Shown in pieces: positions 50,880 through 60,896 of a stretch of DNA of 64,000 nucleotides. Every line of letters begins with the position of its first letter. The stretch's first letter is position 1. The stretch spans positions 248,001 through 312,000 of the forward strand of contig NZ_LQWY01000005.1 in assembly GCF_001643235.1 (NCBI RefSeq), in the 5' to 3' direction. The position numbers were made by a program, and so were the translations under genes. The notes beneath the pieces were generated by a model. That model worked only from the letters and a program-made list of their open reading frames with translations, did no database searches and was not told the DNA's origin. Source of the DNA: Domibacillus aminovorans (lineage in GTDB: Bacteria > Bacillota > Bacilli > Bacillales > Domibacillaceae).

Positions 50880-51296
50880 ATGAATTTAACAAAAGCGATG
50901 GGGCTGTTAAAAGAACAAGGCTATAAACAAACGGGGAAACGGGAAGAAATGCTTGCTCTTTTTGCCCGTCATGATAAATATTTAACGGCAAAAGATGTGC
51001 TTGAAGAAATGAAAGAAGATTATCCAGGGCTAAGTTTTGATACGATTTACCGAAATCTAGCACTGTTTGCCGAAATGGATATTTTAGAAGAAACGGAATT
51101 ATCGGGCGAACGTCATTTTCGTTTTGCTTGCTCACATAATCACCATCATCATCACTTTATTTGCCTCGCGTGCGGGAAAACGAAAGAAATTCATATGTGT
51201 CCGATGAATAACATTGAAGAGTTGTCTGGCTGTGAAATTACCGGTCATAAATTTGAAGTGTACGGGCAATGTAAAGAATGCATAAAAAAAGCGTGA
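50880..51296 (+). CDS. zur: Fur-family zinc regulator Zur
   Basis: Zur represses zinc uptake genes when zinc-loaded. The winged helix ([12 protein letters not shown]...[14 protein letters not shown]) is followed by a dimerisation domain with the metal-binding HNHHHHHF segment. Two CxxC pairs (CLAC near residue 98 and CKEC near 133) form the structural zinc site. I use the ATG at 50880 after AAGGGG, giving 138 residues (145 in B. subtilis). It ends in a strong terminator. The gene is placed at the yqfV position. Confidence 0.93.
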   Translation: MNLTKAMGLLKEQGYKQTGKREEMLALFARHDKYLTAKDVLEEMKEDYPGLSFDTIYRNLALFAEMDILEETELSGERHFRFACSHNHHHHHFICLACGKTKEIHMCPMNNIEELSGCEITGHKFEVYGQCKECIKKA

Positions 51297-51326
51297 TCAA
51301 GACTTTCCTGATCACGCTTTTTTTAT
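51284..51326. terminator. Bidirectional terminator between zur and yqfW
   Basis: AAAAAAGCGTGATCA (51285-51299) pairs perfectly over 15 bp with TGATCACGCTTTTTT starting at 51309. It contains the zur stop codon and ends at the convergent yqfW stop. Confidence 0.9.
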
Positions 51327-51928
51327 GTGCGGGCAAGCGGGCCAATTTCGTTTGTTTTGATCCACTGATGAACCCATGCGTCCGCTTCATACCAGTTATC
51401 GACCCGAATGACGTTATCAGGAATAGAGTCCTGGTTGTACGGTGTGTTAAACAGCACGACAGGAATGTGCAGCTCTTCTGCAATCATCACAGCGTTGTCA
51501 TGTTTATCTTCAAAAAAGATATCGACTTCATTTCGTTTTGCAGCTTCGACTTTATCATGAGAACCAATAAGTTCAAGGTGATCATAAAGGATCTTTTGTT
51601 CTTTGAACCACGTTTCAGTAATTTCGATTAAATGCTTGCGGCGGGCACTGATAAACAATAAATGAAATTGTTGCTGCCATTTCGATAAAATGTGTTCGGC
51701 ACCATCTGCGGGCGGGGAAGATGCATAAATTACCGGTTCAGTCTCATCAAACCAGGCACGCATTTGATCTAGCGGAATGTTGAGTGCTTCTGACAGATCA
51801 TACTTTTTAATGTCCTGTAATGTTATGTTTAAGGAAAAAGCATCATTGATAAAAGGAACGAGGCTGGTCGGGCACGTTACTGTGCCGTCAATATCAATGC
51901 CAAAGCGCTTTTCTTTTACTTGCTTCAT
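51323..51928 (-). CDS. yqfW: HAD-family 5'(3')-deoxyribonucleotidase-like protein YqfW
   Basis: This 201-residue HAD protein has motif [10 protein letters not shown] (nucleophile Asp12, acid Asp14), a motif II SARRKH segment and the acidic motif [11 protein letters not shown]. It resembles the NT5C-type nucleotidase family to which B. subtilis YqfW belongs; the substrate is unproven. Its ATG overlaps the ispG stop (ATGA), so the two are cotranscribed and probably translationally coupled. Confidence 0.88.
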   Translation of the reverse strand: MKQVKEKRFGIDIDGTVTCPTSLVPFINDAFSLNITLQDIKKYDLSEALNIPLDQMRAWFDETEPVIYASSPPADGAEHILSKWQQQFHLLFISARRKHLIEITETWFKEQKILYDHLELIGSHDKVEAAKRNEVDIFFEDKHDNAVMIAEELHIPVVLFNTPYNQDSIPDNVIRVDNWYEADAWVHQWIKTNEIGPLART

Positions 51929-53028
51929 TGTTCGACAGCAAGTGCCTGCTTGCGATAATGTTCTTCCGCAATCAAGTCAATTTCTTTTTTTAACTCTTCG
52001 ACCATTTTTTCTTCAGGTACTTTTCGGACCGTTTTTCCATGGCGGAACAAAAGACCTTCGCCGCGAGCGCCGGCAATGCCAATATCCGCTTCACGAGCTT
52101 CACCAGGACCGTTTACGGCACATCCGAGCACAGCGACTTTAATCGGTGCTTTAATCGTTGAAATGTACTCTTCCACTTCATTCGCAATCGCAATTAAATC
52201 GATTTCAATGCGGCCGCATGTTGGACAAGAAATAAGTGTTGCAGCATTTGCGGCAAGACCAAATGATTTCAATAATTCGCGAGCTACTTTTACTTCTTCC
52301 ACCGGATCGGCACTTAGTGAAATACGGAGTGTGTTGCCAATACCTTTGCTTAAAATAGCGCCAAGTCCAGCGGCACTTTTTACCGTTCCAGCAAACAATG
52401 TACCAGATTCGGTAATGCCGAGATGAAGCGGGTAGTCGAATGCTTTTGCCGCTTTATCATATGCTTCAATTGCTAAGTTGACGTCAGATGCTTTCATCGA
52501 GACGATAATATCATAGAAATCAAGATCTTCTAAGATTTTAATATGATGAAGTGCACTTTCAACCATGCCATCCGCTGTTGGATAACCGTATTTTTCAATA
52601 ATTTTACGCTCTAAACTCCCAGCATTAACGCCAATACGAATCGGTACACCTTTCGCTTTTGCCGCATTAACAACGGCCTCTACTTTTTCGCGGCGGCCAA
52701 TGTTCCCAGGATTAATGCGGATTTTATCAACACCTGCTTCAATTGCTTTTAACGCGAGTTTATAGTCAAAATGAATATCAGCAACGAGAGGGATGTTAAT
52801 CCGGCTTTTAATTTCAGCCAGAGCATCTGCTGCGCGCTCATCAGGGCATGCAACGCGGACAATCTGACAGCCGGCTTCTTCAAGTCGGTTAATTTCCGCG
52901 ACAGTTGCTTCTACATCGTGTGTTTTTGTAGTGGTCATACTTTGAATGATGACTTCATCGCTGCCACCAATTGTTAAATTGCCAACTTTGACAGCACGGG
53001 TTTTCGTACGGTGGGTGATTTCACTCAA
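51925..53028 (-). CDS. ispG: 4-hydroxy-3-methylbut-2-en-1-yl diphosphate synthase
   Basis: IspG converts methylerythritol cyclodiphosphate to HMBPP in the MEP pathway, the substrate of IspH. The TIM barrel begins [16 protein letters not shown]. The iron-sulfur domain holds [11 protein letters not shown] and [12 protein letters not shown], supplying the three cysteines. The start is TTG with AAAGGAGCG 11 bases upstream. Length is 367 residues (377 in B. subtilis YqfY). Confidence 0.96.
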   Translation of the reverse strand: MSEITHRTKTRAVKVGNLTIGGSDEVIIQSMTTTKTHDVEATVAEINRLEEAGCQIVRVACPDERAADALAEIKSRINIPLVADIHFDYKLALKAIEAGVDKIRINPGNIGRREKVEAVVNAAKAKGVPIRIGVNAGSLERKIIEKYGYPTADGMVESALHHIKILEDLDFYDIIVSMKASDVNLAIEAYDKAAKAFDYPLHLGITESGTLFAGTVKSAAGLGAILSKGIGNTLRISLSADPVEEVKVARELLKSFGLAANAATLISCPTCGRIEIDLIAIANEVEEYISTIKAPIKVAVLGCAVNGPGEAREADIGIAGARGEGLLFRHGKTVRKVPEEKMVEELKKEIDLIAEEHYRKQALAVEQ

Positions 53029-53115
53029 TGGTGATTCGCTCCTTTAAAAGTTAATCTAAATATCGTTTCTTTTCTCATTCTATCAGAGGGGAGCATGTTC
53101 AGACAACAATTGCGT

Positions 53116-53652
53116 TCACTTCGGTGCACCGGGTAAACAACGGATAGCCATAATAAGCATCGTACTTGTTATGATCCAGTCAAATAGATAACCAGAAGGC
53201 ATCGTAAGACCTATCAGTTCTGTAATCGTAATGAGTAATGTGGGCAGTGTAACGGCATATGCAGACATTCGAAATGTGTGACGGTACTCAGCACGTTTCT
53301 TCAATATATGGGCTAGCCATAACCCGACGCCGCCAAAAATAGACACTTTAACAAATAATATAAAGGAAACAAACAAATAGTACATAATGAGCACGGCCGG
53401 AAGCAAAATAAATGAATTCGCTTCTAATAAATCGTTTTCCATTGTTAAGATCGGCAATTTTGCTTCGATCACTGCTCTTGCCGATTCATTGCCTCCTATT
53501 GCATACAGGACCATGTAGACAATCATCGGGATACACATGATAAGCGCAAGAAAAAAAAGGTAATTAATCGTTTTACCGATCCCTTGCATACGAAATGCGG
53601 CAATATATTTTGATGAGTGAAGACTTTTTATAAATTGCTTAAAAATAGACAT
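53116..53652 (-). CDS. DUF1189-type membrane protein
   Basis: This 178-residue protein has a basic N-terminus (FKQFIKSLHSSKYIAAFRMQGIGKT) typical of DUF1189, then four to five membrane helices (about 30-50, 80-105, 110-120 and 135-170). It resembles B. subtilis YqgB, which lies in the same neighbourhood before sodA. Its function is unknown. An RBS (AAAGGAAC) precedes the ATG. Confidence 0.75.
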   Translation of the reverse strand: MSIFKQFIKSLHSSKYIAAFRMQGIGKTINYLFFLALIMCIPMIVYMVLYAIGGNESARAVIEAKLPILTMENDLLEANSFILLPAVLIMYYLFVSFILFVKVSIFGGVGLWLAHILKKRAEYRHTFRMSAYAVTLPTLLITITELIGLTMPSGYLFDWIITSTMLIMAIRCLPGAPK

Positions 53653-53727
53653 ATATTCTTGTTCCTTTCTTTAAAATAAACCTCTTTACAATTGTAGACA
53701 CACGATCTGTTCAATTCAAGAAGAATA

Positions 53728-53772
53728 CATGATTTTGAGTTCGGTACGCTTTTTTCCGGAATTGAAATCATG
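53728..53772. other. Long imperfect stem-loop upstream of sodA
   Basis: CATGATTTTGAGTTCGG (53728-53744) can pair with CCGGAATTGAAATCATG (53756-53772) across an 11-base loop, over 17 positions with one mismatch and a few G-T pairs. It lies 137 bases before sodA and 76 bases before the DUF1189 start on the other strand. It has no T run, so it is not an ordinary terminator in either direction. Confidence 0.6.
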
Positions 53773-53908
53773 AATGGTCGGGATGATGAAGCCTTTCGGG
53801 AAATGGATTCATTTTTTTGGAGACATATTTATTGCGTCATGTTCACAATTTTGCTAATCTTATATACGAGTCAGATAAATCAACTTTATTTTTGGGAGGA
53901 ATTTCATA

Positions 53909-54517
53909 ATGGCATTTGAACTACCACAATTACCTTACGCGTATGACGCACTTGAGCCCCACATCGACAAAGAAACAATGAACATCCATCACACAAAACA
54001 TCACAACACGTATGTAACAAACTTGAATAATGCACTTGAAGGCAACGAAGAACTTCTTTCTAAATCAGTAGAAGAAGTTATTGCAAACCTTGATGCAGTT
54101 CCTGAATCTGCACGTACAGCTGTCCGTAACAATGGCGGCGGACATGCAAACCATTCTCTTTTCTGGCAGCTTCTTTCTCCAAATGGCGGCGGTGCACCAT
54201 CTGGAAAATTAGGTGATGCAATCGATACAAAATTTGGCAGCTTTGATGCATTTAAAGAAGAGTTTGCAAAAGCGGGCGCTACTCGTTTCGGTTCTGGCTG
54301 GGCATGGCTTTCTGTTGCAAATGGTGAGCTTGAACTTTCTAGCACGCCAAATCAGGATTCACCGATTATGGAAGGCAAAACGCCAATCCTTGGTCTTGAC
54401 GTTTGGGAGCATGCATACTATTTGAACTACCAAAACCGTCGTCCTGATTACATTTCTGCATTCTGGAATGTTGTAAACTGGGATGAAGTATCAAAACGTT
54501 ACGAATCAGCTCTTTAA
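53909..54517 (+). CDS. sodA: Manganese superoxide dismutase
   Basis: SodA dismutates superoxide. The metal ligands His27 (MNIHHTKHH), a second His in NHSLFWQLL near 82, and Asp and His in [11 protein letters not shown] near 164-168 are present, and GGG/QDSPIM features fit the Mn form. Length is 202 residues, the same as B. subtilis. GGGAGGAATT precedes the ATG. It is monocistronic. No clear promoter was found, although AT-rich TATATACG lies at 53861-53868. Confidence 0.97.
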   Translation: MAFELPQLPYAYDALEPHIDKETMNIHHTKHHNTYVTNLNNALEGNEELLSKSVEEVIANLDAVPESARTAVRNNGGGHANHSLFWQLLSPNGGGAPSGKLGDAIDTKFGSFDAFKEEFAKAGATRFGSGWAWLSVANGELELSSTPNQDSPIMEGKTPILGLDVWEHAYYLNYQNRRPDYISAFWNVVNWDEVSKRYESAL

Positions 54518-54533
54518 TCTATAGAAGCTTCTT

Positions 54534-54567
54534 TTAAACCGGTCCCGTATGTGGACCGGTTTTTTTG
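54534..54567 (+). terminator. Terminator after sodA
   Basis: AAACCGGTCC (54536-54545) pairs with GGACCGGTTT (54553-54562) around a 7-base loop and is followed by T residues. Confidence 0.9.
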
Positions 54568-54636
54568 TGGAAAAAAACATGTCGGTTCGTTACAATAGGA
54601 TATAAGTAAAAAAGAAATTTAGAAAGGAATAGACGG

Positions 54637-56775
54637 TTGAAAAAAGCAAATAAAAAGAAGAGAACGCATGTTCCATTTCGGATGAATATGTTGTTTTTTA
54701 TCGTCTTCCTCCTATTCTCTGCACTTATTTTCCGGCTAGGCATCGTGCAGATTGTACAGGGAGAAGACTATCAGCGCAAAATTGAACGGACAGAAGACGT
54801 CACTGTAAATACAAGCGTACCCCGCGGGAAAATTTTTGACCGCGATGGACAGATTGTGGTCGATAATGTGCCGCAAAATGCGATTACATATACACGACCG
54901 AAAAATCCAGATGCAGACGAAATGATGAAGACAGCGGAAAAGCTAGCGCAGCTGATTGAAAAAGAAATCGATCAAGTGACGGAGCGTGACAAAAAAGACT
55001 TCTGGATTGGTAAAAATGAAGAAAAAGTAAAAGCAAAAGTGACAGATCAAGAGTGGGCGGCCTATGAAAACGATGAAATAACGGAAGATGAAATTTATGA
55101 CTTGCAATTGGAGCGTATTACAGAAGAGGATTTAAAGGAGTTAACGGCTGATGAGCTTGAAGTGCTGGCTATATATCGTGAATTTACATCTGGCTATGCA
55201 TTAACACCGCAAATTGTGAAGAACGTCAATGTGACAGATGTTGAATATGCTGTTGTCAGTGAAAATTTATCGTCGCTTCCAGGTGTGAATACAACAACTG
55301 ACTGGGAACGTGCCTATTCATATGACAGTACATTAAAAACGGTACTTGGTAATATTTCTTCATCTAAAGAAGGTCTTCCGAAAGAAATGGTTGATTATTA
55401 TTTATCACGTAGCTACAGCCGAAACGACCGGGTTGGGAAAAGTTACCTTGAATATCAATACGAGGGAGTACTACGCGGGCAGAAAACAAAAATGAAAAAT
55501 ATTACCGACAAGTCCGGTAATGTGCTAGATTCAGAAATCATTACAGAAGGACAGCGCGGTAAAGACCTTATCTTAACAATCGATATGGATTTACAAATGG
55601 CAATCGAAAAAATTATTGAAGATGAGCTTGGTGCAGCGAAACGATCTGGGGGACATCCGCTTTTGGACCGTACATTTGTAACGATGATGGATCCTAATAC
55701 AGGTGAAATTTTAGCGATGGCCGGCAAAAAATATGAAGTGAACGACGGGAAAGCAGAAATACTTGATTTTGCATCAGGCAACATGACGACTTCTTATGCA
55801 ATGGGATCAGCGGTTAAAGGGGCAACCGTTTTGACGGGATATATGACAGGCGTTAATGAACCAGGTGAATACATTGTCGATGAACCGCTTAAATTTGCGG
55901 GAACGAACCCGAAAAGTTCTTGGTTTAACCGGGGCGGTGCAATAGGAATCAGTGATACGTACGCGTTAATGCGCTCTTCCAACGTATATATGTTTAAAAC
56001 CGCAATGAAAATTGGTGGTGCGAGCTATATTCCGAATGGCAGTTTGAAATTAGATCCGGATGCATTCGGCACGATGCGTAACTATTTTAATCAATTTGGT
56101 CTTGGTGTCAAAACGGGAATCGATTTACCGAATGAACAGGATGGCTATGAAGGATACGTCGATCAGCCGGGGAAATTGCTCGATTTTTCAATTGGACAAT
56201 TCGATACATATACGCCGCTTCAGATGGCTCAGTACGTATCAACGATCGCGAATGGAGGATACCGGATGGAGCCGCACATTGTAAAAGAAATTCGTCAGCC
56301 AATTTCGGATTCGAATAAACTTGGACCGGTGGCAGAAGAGATTCAGCCGAAAGTATTAAATACACTCGACCTTGAACCAGGGTGGATTGAACGCGTTCAG
56401 GAAGGCTTTCGTCTTGTTGCGCAGGCATCTGAAGGAACAGCGTCTAAATATTTCGCTAATGCACCATATGACATGGCGGCTAAAACAGGGACAGCTGAAG
56501 GTGTATATGATGGTCAATGGGACACAAGCAAAGGCAGCCGCCCGATGACTTGGAACGTCACGCTCGTTGGCTACGCACCATCTGACAATCCGGAAGTCGC
56601 CATCTCTGTTGTCGTGCCATGGGCGTATGAAAGCAGTGCAAACGCTATTTCAATTAACAATGTGATCGGTCGCCAGGCAATGGACACGTATTTTGAGCTG
56701 AAAAAACAAAAAGCCAAGACAAAACCGGCAGAAGCCGTTATTGATCAGGATATTATCACAAAAACAACCGAGTGA
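54637..56775 (+). CDS. pbpA: Penicillin-binding protein 2A-type transpeptidase
   Basis: This class B PBP cross-links peptidoglycan during elongation and, in B. subtilis, spore outgrowth. A basic N-terminus and one membrane helix (about 14-33) precede the dimerisation domain. The transpeptidase motifs are Ser391-x-x-Lys394 (GSAVKG), Ser447-x-Asn449 and Lys616-Thr-Gly618 (AAKTGTAEG). The 712 residues match B. subtilis PbpA (716), also located between sodA and pstS. The start is TTG after AAAGGAAT. Confidence 0.94.
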   Translation: MKKANKKKRTHVPFRMNMLFFIVFLLFSALIFRLGIVQIVQGEDYQRKIERTEDVTVNTSVPRGKIFDRDGQIVVDNVPQNAITYTRPKNPDADEMMKTAEKLAQLIEKEIDQVTERDKKDFWIGKNEEKVKAKVTDQEWAAYENDEITEDEIYDLQLERITEEDLKELTADELEVLAIYREFTSGYALTPQIVKNVNVTDVEYAVVSENLSSLPGVNTTTDWERAYSYDSTLKTVLGNISSSKEGLPKEMVDYYLSRSYSRNDRVGKSYLEYQYEGVLRGQKTKMKNITDKSGNVLDSEIITEGQRGKDLILTIDMDLQMAIEKIIEDELGAAKRSGGHPLLDRTFVTMMDPNTGEILAMAGKKYEVNDGKAEILDFASGNMTTSYAMGSAVKGATVLTGYMTGVNEPGEYIVDEPLKFAGTNPKSSWFNRGGAIGISDTYALMRSSNVYMFKTAMKIGGASYIPNGSLKLDPDAFGTMRNYFNQFGLGVKTGIDLPNEQDGYEGYVDQPGKLLDFSIGQFDTYTPLQMAQYVSTIANGGYRMEPHIVKEIRQPISDSNKLGPVAEEIQPKVLNTLDLEPGWIERVQEGFRLVAQASEGTASKYFANAPYDMAAKTGTAEGVYDGQWDTSKGSRPMTWNVTLVGYAPSDNPEVAISVVVPWAYESSANAISINNVIGRQAMDTYFELKKQKAKTKPAEAVIDQDIITKTTE

Positions 56776-56777
56776 CT

Positions 56778-56829
56778 AAAAAGAGCTGCTGTGTAATCTG
56801 ACCAGAATACACAGCAGCTCTTTGTTTTT
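56778..56829 (+). terminator. Terminator after pbpA
   Basis: AAAGAGCTGCTGTGTA (56780-56795) pairs perfectly over 16 bp with TACACAGCAGCTCTTT (56808-56823), followed by GTTTTTG. This isolates the pst operon from pbpA. Confidence 0.9.
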
Positions 56830-56942
56830 GAAGAAACAGCACATGTTCTAGTTGGTTGAAGCTACAGCTGCTAAAATAAGTATGTATAGGTTCTTTCTTT
56901 ATGTATCAAAGTAAAGGCAGTAGCTTCTTTTTATGTGCTTCC

Positions 56943-56996
56943 TTTACAAAACATTAACATTTCGTTAAAACCTCATTAATACTACTCCGTTATTGT
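56943..56996 (+). promoter_or_regulatory. Pho box and promoter of the pst operon
   Basis: Four TTAACA-like hexamers occur at exactly 11-bp period: TTTACA (56943), TTAACA (56954), TTAAAA (56965) and TTAATA (56976). This is the PhoP tandem binding site of Bacillus Pho promoters, in which PhoP replaces a -35 element. A TATTGT -10 candidate lies at 56991-56996. The remainder of the 275-base gap holds only the pbpA terminator and no gene. Confidence 0.92.
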
Positions 56997-57049
56997 ATTG
57001 AGTGTAGGAAATAATAAAAAAAAACAAACTTGCAGGGGGAAATGAAGAA

Positions 57050-58030
57050 ATGAAACCAGTAAAAGTTCTTACTTTATCAGCATTGCTCGGATCAGCACTT
57101 GTACTTGGTGCTTGTGGCAACGACGCAGCAGACACAGGAACAGAAGAGGGAGAAAAGACAGAACAAACTGACGCAGGTGATGCGCAACTTCAAGGTGAAA
57201 TTTCTATCGATGGTTCATCAACTGTCTATCCGATTATGGAAGCTGTTGCCGAAGAATTTATGCTTGAACAACCTGATGTAAAAGTAACAGTTGGATTATC
57301 AGGAACAGGCGGCGGCTTTGAAAAATTCATCGCTGGTGAAACAGCAATGAGTAACGCATCTCGTCCAATTAAAGAAGAAGAAGCTGCTGCACTTAAAGAA
57401 GCAGGCATTGAATATACAGAATTTGAACTTGCTAAAGATGGTTTATCAGTTGTAGTAAACAAAGACAATGACTGGGTTGATCAGTTAACTGTAGATGAAT
57501 TGAAAAAATTATGGCTTGATAATGGTACGGCAAAAAAATGGTCTGATATACGTGAGGGATGGCCTGAAGAAGAAATTAAATTCTATTCACCTGGGACTGA
57601 CTCAGGTACATTTGATTACTTTGATGAAGTCATTTTAGATGGCGGGCAAATTGACAAAGCAGCTACCCTTTCTGAAGATGACAACGTACTTGTTCAAGGT
57701 GTAACAGGTGACAAGAATGCAATTGGTTACTTTGGTTATGCATACTACATTGAAAACAAAGACAGCTTAAAAGTAGTTCCAATTGTGAACGAAGAAGGAA
57801 CTGCAGTTGAACCTAACGCTGAAACAATCGAAAGCGGAGAATATGCACCACTTTCACGCCCGCTATTCACATACGTAAGCAATGCAGCGATTAAAGATGA
57901 CGCGGCAACAGCAGCATATGTACAGTTTACACTTGAAAATGCAGCAGCTCTTGCTGAAGATGTAGGTTATGTATCATTGCCACAAGAAAAGTACGATGAA
58001 CAATTGTCTACACTTGAAGGATTGAAATAA
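57050..58030 (+). CDS. pstS: Phosphate-binding lipoprotein PstS
   Basis: PstS captures phosphate outside the membrane for the Pst importer. A lipoprotein signal ends at the lipobox LGAC with Cys22 as the acylation site, followed by an acidic linker. The phosphate-binding domain has [25 protein letters not shown] and the [12 protein letters not shown] loop. Length is 326 residues. AGGGGGAAATG precedes the ATG. Expression should follow phosphate starvation through the Pho box upstream. Confidence 0.97.
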   Translation: MKPVKVLTLSALLGSALVLGACGNDAADTGTEEGEKTEQTDAGDAQLQGEISIDGSSTVYPIMEAVAEEFMLEQPDVKVTVGLSGTGGGFEKFIAGETAMSNASRPIKEEEAAALKEAGIEYTEFELAKDGLSVVVNKDNDWVDQLTVDELKKLWLDNGTAKKWSDIREGWPEEEIKFYSPGTDSGTFDYFDEVILDGGQIDKAATLSEDDNVLVQGVTGDKNAIGYFGYAYYIENKDSLKVVPIVNEEGTAVEPNAETIESGEYAPLSRPLFTYVSNAAIKDDAATAAYVQFTLENAAALAEDVGYVSLPQEKYDEQLSTLEGLK

Positions 58031-58072
58031 ATAAGTAACTGGATAAACTAAAAAGCGGATAAAGAACATAAC

Positions 58073-58108
58073 GTACACCAATGAAAGTAATGCCCTTCAT
58101 TGGTGTAC
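58073..58108 (+). other. Perfect stem-loop between pstS and pstC
   Basis: GTACACCAATGAA (58073-58085) and TTCATTGGTGTAC (58096-58108) form a perfect 13-bp inverted repeat with a 10-base loop and no T run. Such a hairpin after the binding-protein gene is expected to protect the pstS mRNA 3' end or limit read-through, giving more PstS than permease. Confidence 0.8.
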
Positions 58109-58131
58109 TAGGGTTGAAAGGAGCAATCGGG

Positions 58132-59076
58132 TTGAAAACAAAAGAAAAAGAACTCAGTCCGGTTCAAGAGCTGCTTGAAAAAAAATATAATGGCGGCTTT
58201 TTGAACAGAAGAGAAAAAATAATACCGATCATACTTTTTTTTATGGCGGCAGTATCGGTTTTAACAACACTAGGTATTGTCTTAACATTAATTTTTGAAA
58301 CAATTACATTTTTTGGAGATGTGTCTGTTGTAGAGTTTTTTACAGCGACAGAATGGTATCCATTTTCTGAAACAGAAGCCGTTTATGGTATATGGCCACT
58401 CGTTCTCGGTACATTAAAAATTACATTAATTGCTTCGCTGTTTGCCGTGCCAATTGGACTTGCGGTCGCTCTTTATTTAAGTGAATACGCAGGCGTTCGT
58501 ACGCGCAAAATTATGAAGCCGATTCTTGAAGTGCTTGCGGGTGTACCGACGATCGTATACGGATTTTTTGCCCTTACATTTGTTACACCGGTATTGCGTG
58601 ACCTGTTTCCATCGATTGAATTATTTAATGCGATCAGTCCGGGGATTGTTGTTGGGATCATGATTATTCCAACGATTGTTTCTTTATCAGAAGATGCGTT
58701 ATCTTCAGTGCCAGAGCCGGTGCGTCATGGTGCTCTTGCGATCGGCTCTACAAAATGGGAAACAGCGTCCAAAGTTATTTTTCCGGCCGCATTATCAGGA
58801 ATTCTTGCATCAATCGTTCTCGGTATATCCCGTGCTATCGGTGAAACGATGATCGTGTCTATTGCAGCCGGTTCTACACCGTCTGCAGCACTTGACTTGA
58901 CATCATCACTTCAAACGATGACATCTTACATCGTACAGGTAACGACAGGTGATGCTGGTTTCGGTACAACGATTTATTACAGCATTTATGCAGTTGGCTT
59001 CACGTTATTTGTCTTTACACTGGCGATGAATGCGCTGGCCCAGTTCATCTCGAAGCGCTTCAGGGAGGAATACTGA
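58132..59076 (+). CDS. pstC: Phosphate ABC transporter permease PstC
   Basis: PstC is one of the two membrane subunits of the phosphate importer. Six helices are expected after an extended N-terminus with VQELLEKKYNGGFLNRREK. The EAA-like loop (LSEDALSSVPEPVRHGALAIG) contacts PstB. I use the TTG at 58132, eight bases after AAAGGAG; the upstream ATG 58081 is inside the hairpin and has no site. Length is 314 residues. The stop overlaps the pstA start by one base. Confidence 0.92.
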   Translation: MKTKEKELSPVQELLEKKYNGGFLNRREKIIPIILFFMAAVSVLTTLGIVLTLIFETITFFGDVSVVEFFTATEWYPFSETEAVYGIWPLVLGTLKITLIASLFAVPIGLAVALYLSEYAGVRTRKIMKPILEVLAGVPTIVYGFFALTFVTPVLRDLFPSIELFNAISPGIVVGIMIIPTIVSLSEDALSSVPEPVRHGALAIGSTKWETASKVIFPAALSGILASIVLGISRAIGETMIVSIAAGSTPSAALDLTSSLQTMTSYIVQVTTGDAGFGTTIYYSIYAVGFTLFVFTLAMNALAQFISKRFREEY

Positions 59077-59960
59077 TGGAGAACGTAGATCGAATCAAAT
59101 CCGAAGAAATGATCAATCGTATTGATGGCAGGCTTACTAAAAACAAGATTGTTAAAGGGCTTTTCTTTATAGCAACACTTTTTACGTTGATTATGCTTGT
59201 TGTATTGCTTTATCGCATCATTGCACAAGGAGCTCCGTATTTATCATGGGATTTTCTTCAAAACTTTGCATCACGCCGTCCAGAACAAGCTGGAATTAAA
59301 GCAGCAGTCATTGGTACGATTTGGATGATGGCTGTCGTTGTACCAACAGCTGCTATTTTTGGTGTAGGATCAGCAATTTATCTGGAAGAATACGCAAAGA
59401 AAAATACTCTTACACGCTGGATTCAAATGAACATATCGAATCTTGCTGGTGTTCCTTCTGTCGTATTTGGTTTACTCGGTTTAACGATTTTTGTCCGGTT
59501 ATTTGGCTTTGGAAACAGTATTCTCGCTGCCGGTTTTACAATGTCACTTCTTGTATTGCCTGTAATTATTGTTGCATCACAAGAAGCGGTTCGTGCAGTT
59601 CCAAACGAGTTAAAAGAAGCTTCTTACGGACTTGGTGCAACGAAATGGCAGACAATCTCCCGCGTTGTTATTCCGTATGCAATTCCTGGGATCGCGACAG
59701 GCAGCATTCTTGCTTTCTCACGTGCAATTGGTGAAACAGCACCTCTGATCGTTGTGGGAATTCCGACATTCGTTGCGTTTTTACCGTCAGGTGTATTCGA
59801 CTCATTTACTGCTTTACCAATGCAAATATACAACTGGACAAGTCGACCGCAGGAAGAATTTCATAATTTGGCAGCGGCAGGAATCATTGTGCTTCTCGTC
59901 GTGCTCATTATGATGAACTCGGTTGCGGTGTGGATTCGTAATCGTTACCAGAGCAGATAA
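59076..59960 (+). CDS. pstA: Phosphate ABC transporter permease PstA
   Basis: PstA is the second permease, 294 residues with about six helices. The cytoplasmic loop SQEAVRAVPNELKEASYGLGATKWQT is the ATPase-contact EAA region. It is translationally coupled to pstC (TGATG) and ends 44 bases before pstB. AGGGAGGA lies before the ATG. Confidence 0.95.
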   Translation: MENVDRIKSEEMINRIDGRLTKNKIVKGLFFIATLFTLIMLVVLLYRIIAQGAPYLSWDFLQNFASRRPEQAGIKAAVIGTIWMMAVVVPTAAIFGVGSAIYLEEYAKKNTLTRWIQMNISNLAGVPSVVFGLLGLTIFVRLFGFGNSILAAGFTMSLLVLPVIIVASQEAVRAVPNELKEASYGLGATKWQTISRVVIPYAIPGIATGSILAFSRAIGETAPLIVVGIPTFVAFLPSGVFDSFTALPMQIYNWTSRPQEEFHNLAAAGIIVLLVVLIMMNSVAVWIRNRYQSR

Positions 59961-60004
59961 TTCGTTTTGAGGAAAAATGATTTTATATTTGGAGGGAACT
60001 TTAC

Positions 60005-60814
60005 ATGGTGTTAACAGCAGTCAACTCAAAAGAAAATAATCAAAAGGTACAAACAGAAAATGTGCTCGTTTATAATACAAAAGGCTTAAACTTATGGTAT
60101 GGCGATCATCATGCGTTGAAAAATATTAACCTTAAAATTAATGAAAAAGAAGTAACGGCCATTATTGGTCCATCCGGCTGCGGGAAATCGACTTATATTA
60201 AAACGTTGAACCGCATGATTGATCTTGTACCAGGTGTTAAAACAAATGGCAGCATTGAATATCGTGAACGTGACATTTTCAATAAAGATTTTTTTGTTGA
60301 AGAATTGCGTACGCGTGTCGGAATGGTCTTCCAGAAGCCGAATCCATTTCCAAAATCAATTTATGAAAACATTGCATTTGGTTTGAAAATTCATGGAATC
60401 AAAAACAAGCAAATCATTAATGAAACAGTTGAAAAAAGTTTACGCGGTGCTGCTCTCTGGGAGGAAGTAAAAGATCGAATTCACGAACCAGCATATGGAC
60501 TTTCAGGAGGACAGCAGCAGCGTCTTTGTATCGCTCGCTGCTTGGCACTTGAGCCGGACGTCATTTTGATGGATGAGCCTACATCTGCTCTTGATCCTGT
60601 ATCGACACTTAAAATTGAAGAGTTGATTCAGGAATTAAAACAACAGTACTCGATCATAATTGTGACACATAACATGCAACAGGCAGCACGTATTTCGGAT
60701 AGAACAGCGTTCTTCTTAAATGGAGAAGTTGTGGAGTACGATGTGACGGATACGATCTTTAATAGCCCTGCAGATAGTCGCACAGACGATTATATTTCAG
60801 GTCGATTCGGGTAA
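60005..60814 (+). CDS. pstB: Phosphate ABC transporter ATP-binding protein PstB
   Basis: PstB is the ATPase of the phosphate importer. Walker A is [12 protein letters not shown], signature [10 protein letters not shown], Walker [12 protein letters not shown] and the switch motif [13 protein letters not shown], in 269 residues. The phosphate-specific [20 protein letters not shown] is present. GGAGGGAACT precedes the ATG. B. subtilis has two consecutive pstB copies; only one is here, and phoU is not in the window. Confidence 0.97.
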   Translation: MVLTAVNSKENNQKVQTENVLVYNTKGLNLWYGDHHALKNINLKINEKEVTAIIGPSGCGKSTYIKTLNRMIDLVPGVKTNGSIEYRERDIFNKDFFVEELRTRVGMVFQKPNPFPKSIYENIAFGLKIHGIKNKQIINETVEKSLRGAALWEEVKDRIHEPAYGLSGGQQQRLCIARCLALEPDVILMDEPTSALDPVSTLKIEELIQELKQQYSIIIVTHNMQQAARISDRTAFFLNGEVVEYDVTDTIFNSPADSRTDDYISGRFG

Positions 60815-60817
60815 TGA

Positions 60818-60852
60818 GAAAGCCGGCGCTGCCATTGCGCCGGCTTTTTATT
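60818..60852 (+). terminator. Terminator after pstB
   Basis: AAAGCCGGCGC (60819-60829) pairs with GCGCCGGCTTT starting at 60837 around a 7-base loop, followed by T residues. Confidence 0.9.
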
Positions 60853-60896
60853 TTATTACAGATTAACAGGCAGTAAATCCCCCACTGAATGAAATT

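Noticed and set aside
53842-53868. sodA promoter TTCACA with TATACG
   Set aside because: Spacing is only 15 bp and the -10 is poor; other nearby pairs are no better, so the promoter is left unassigned.
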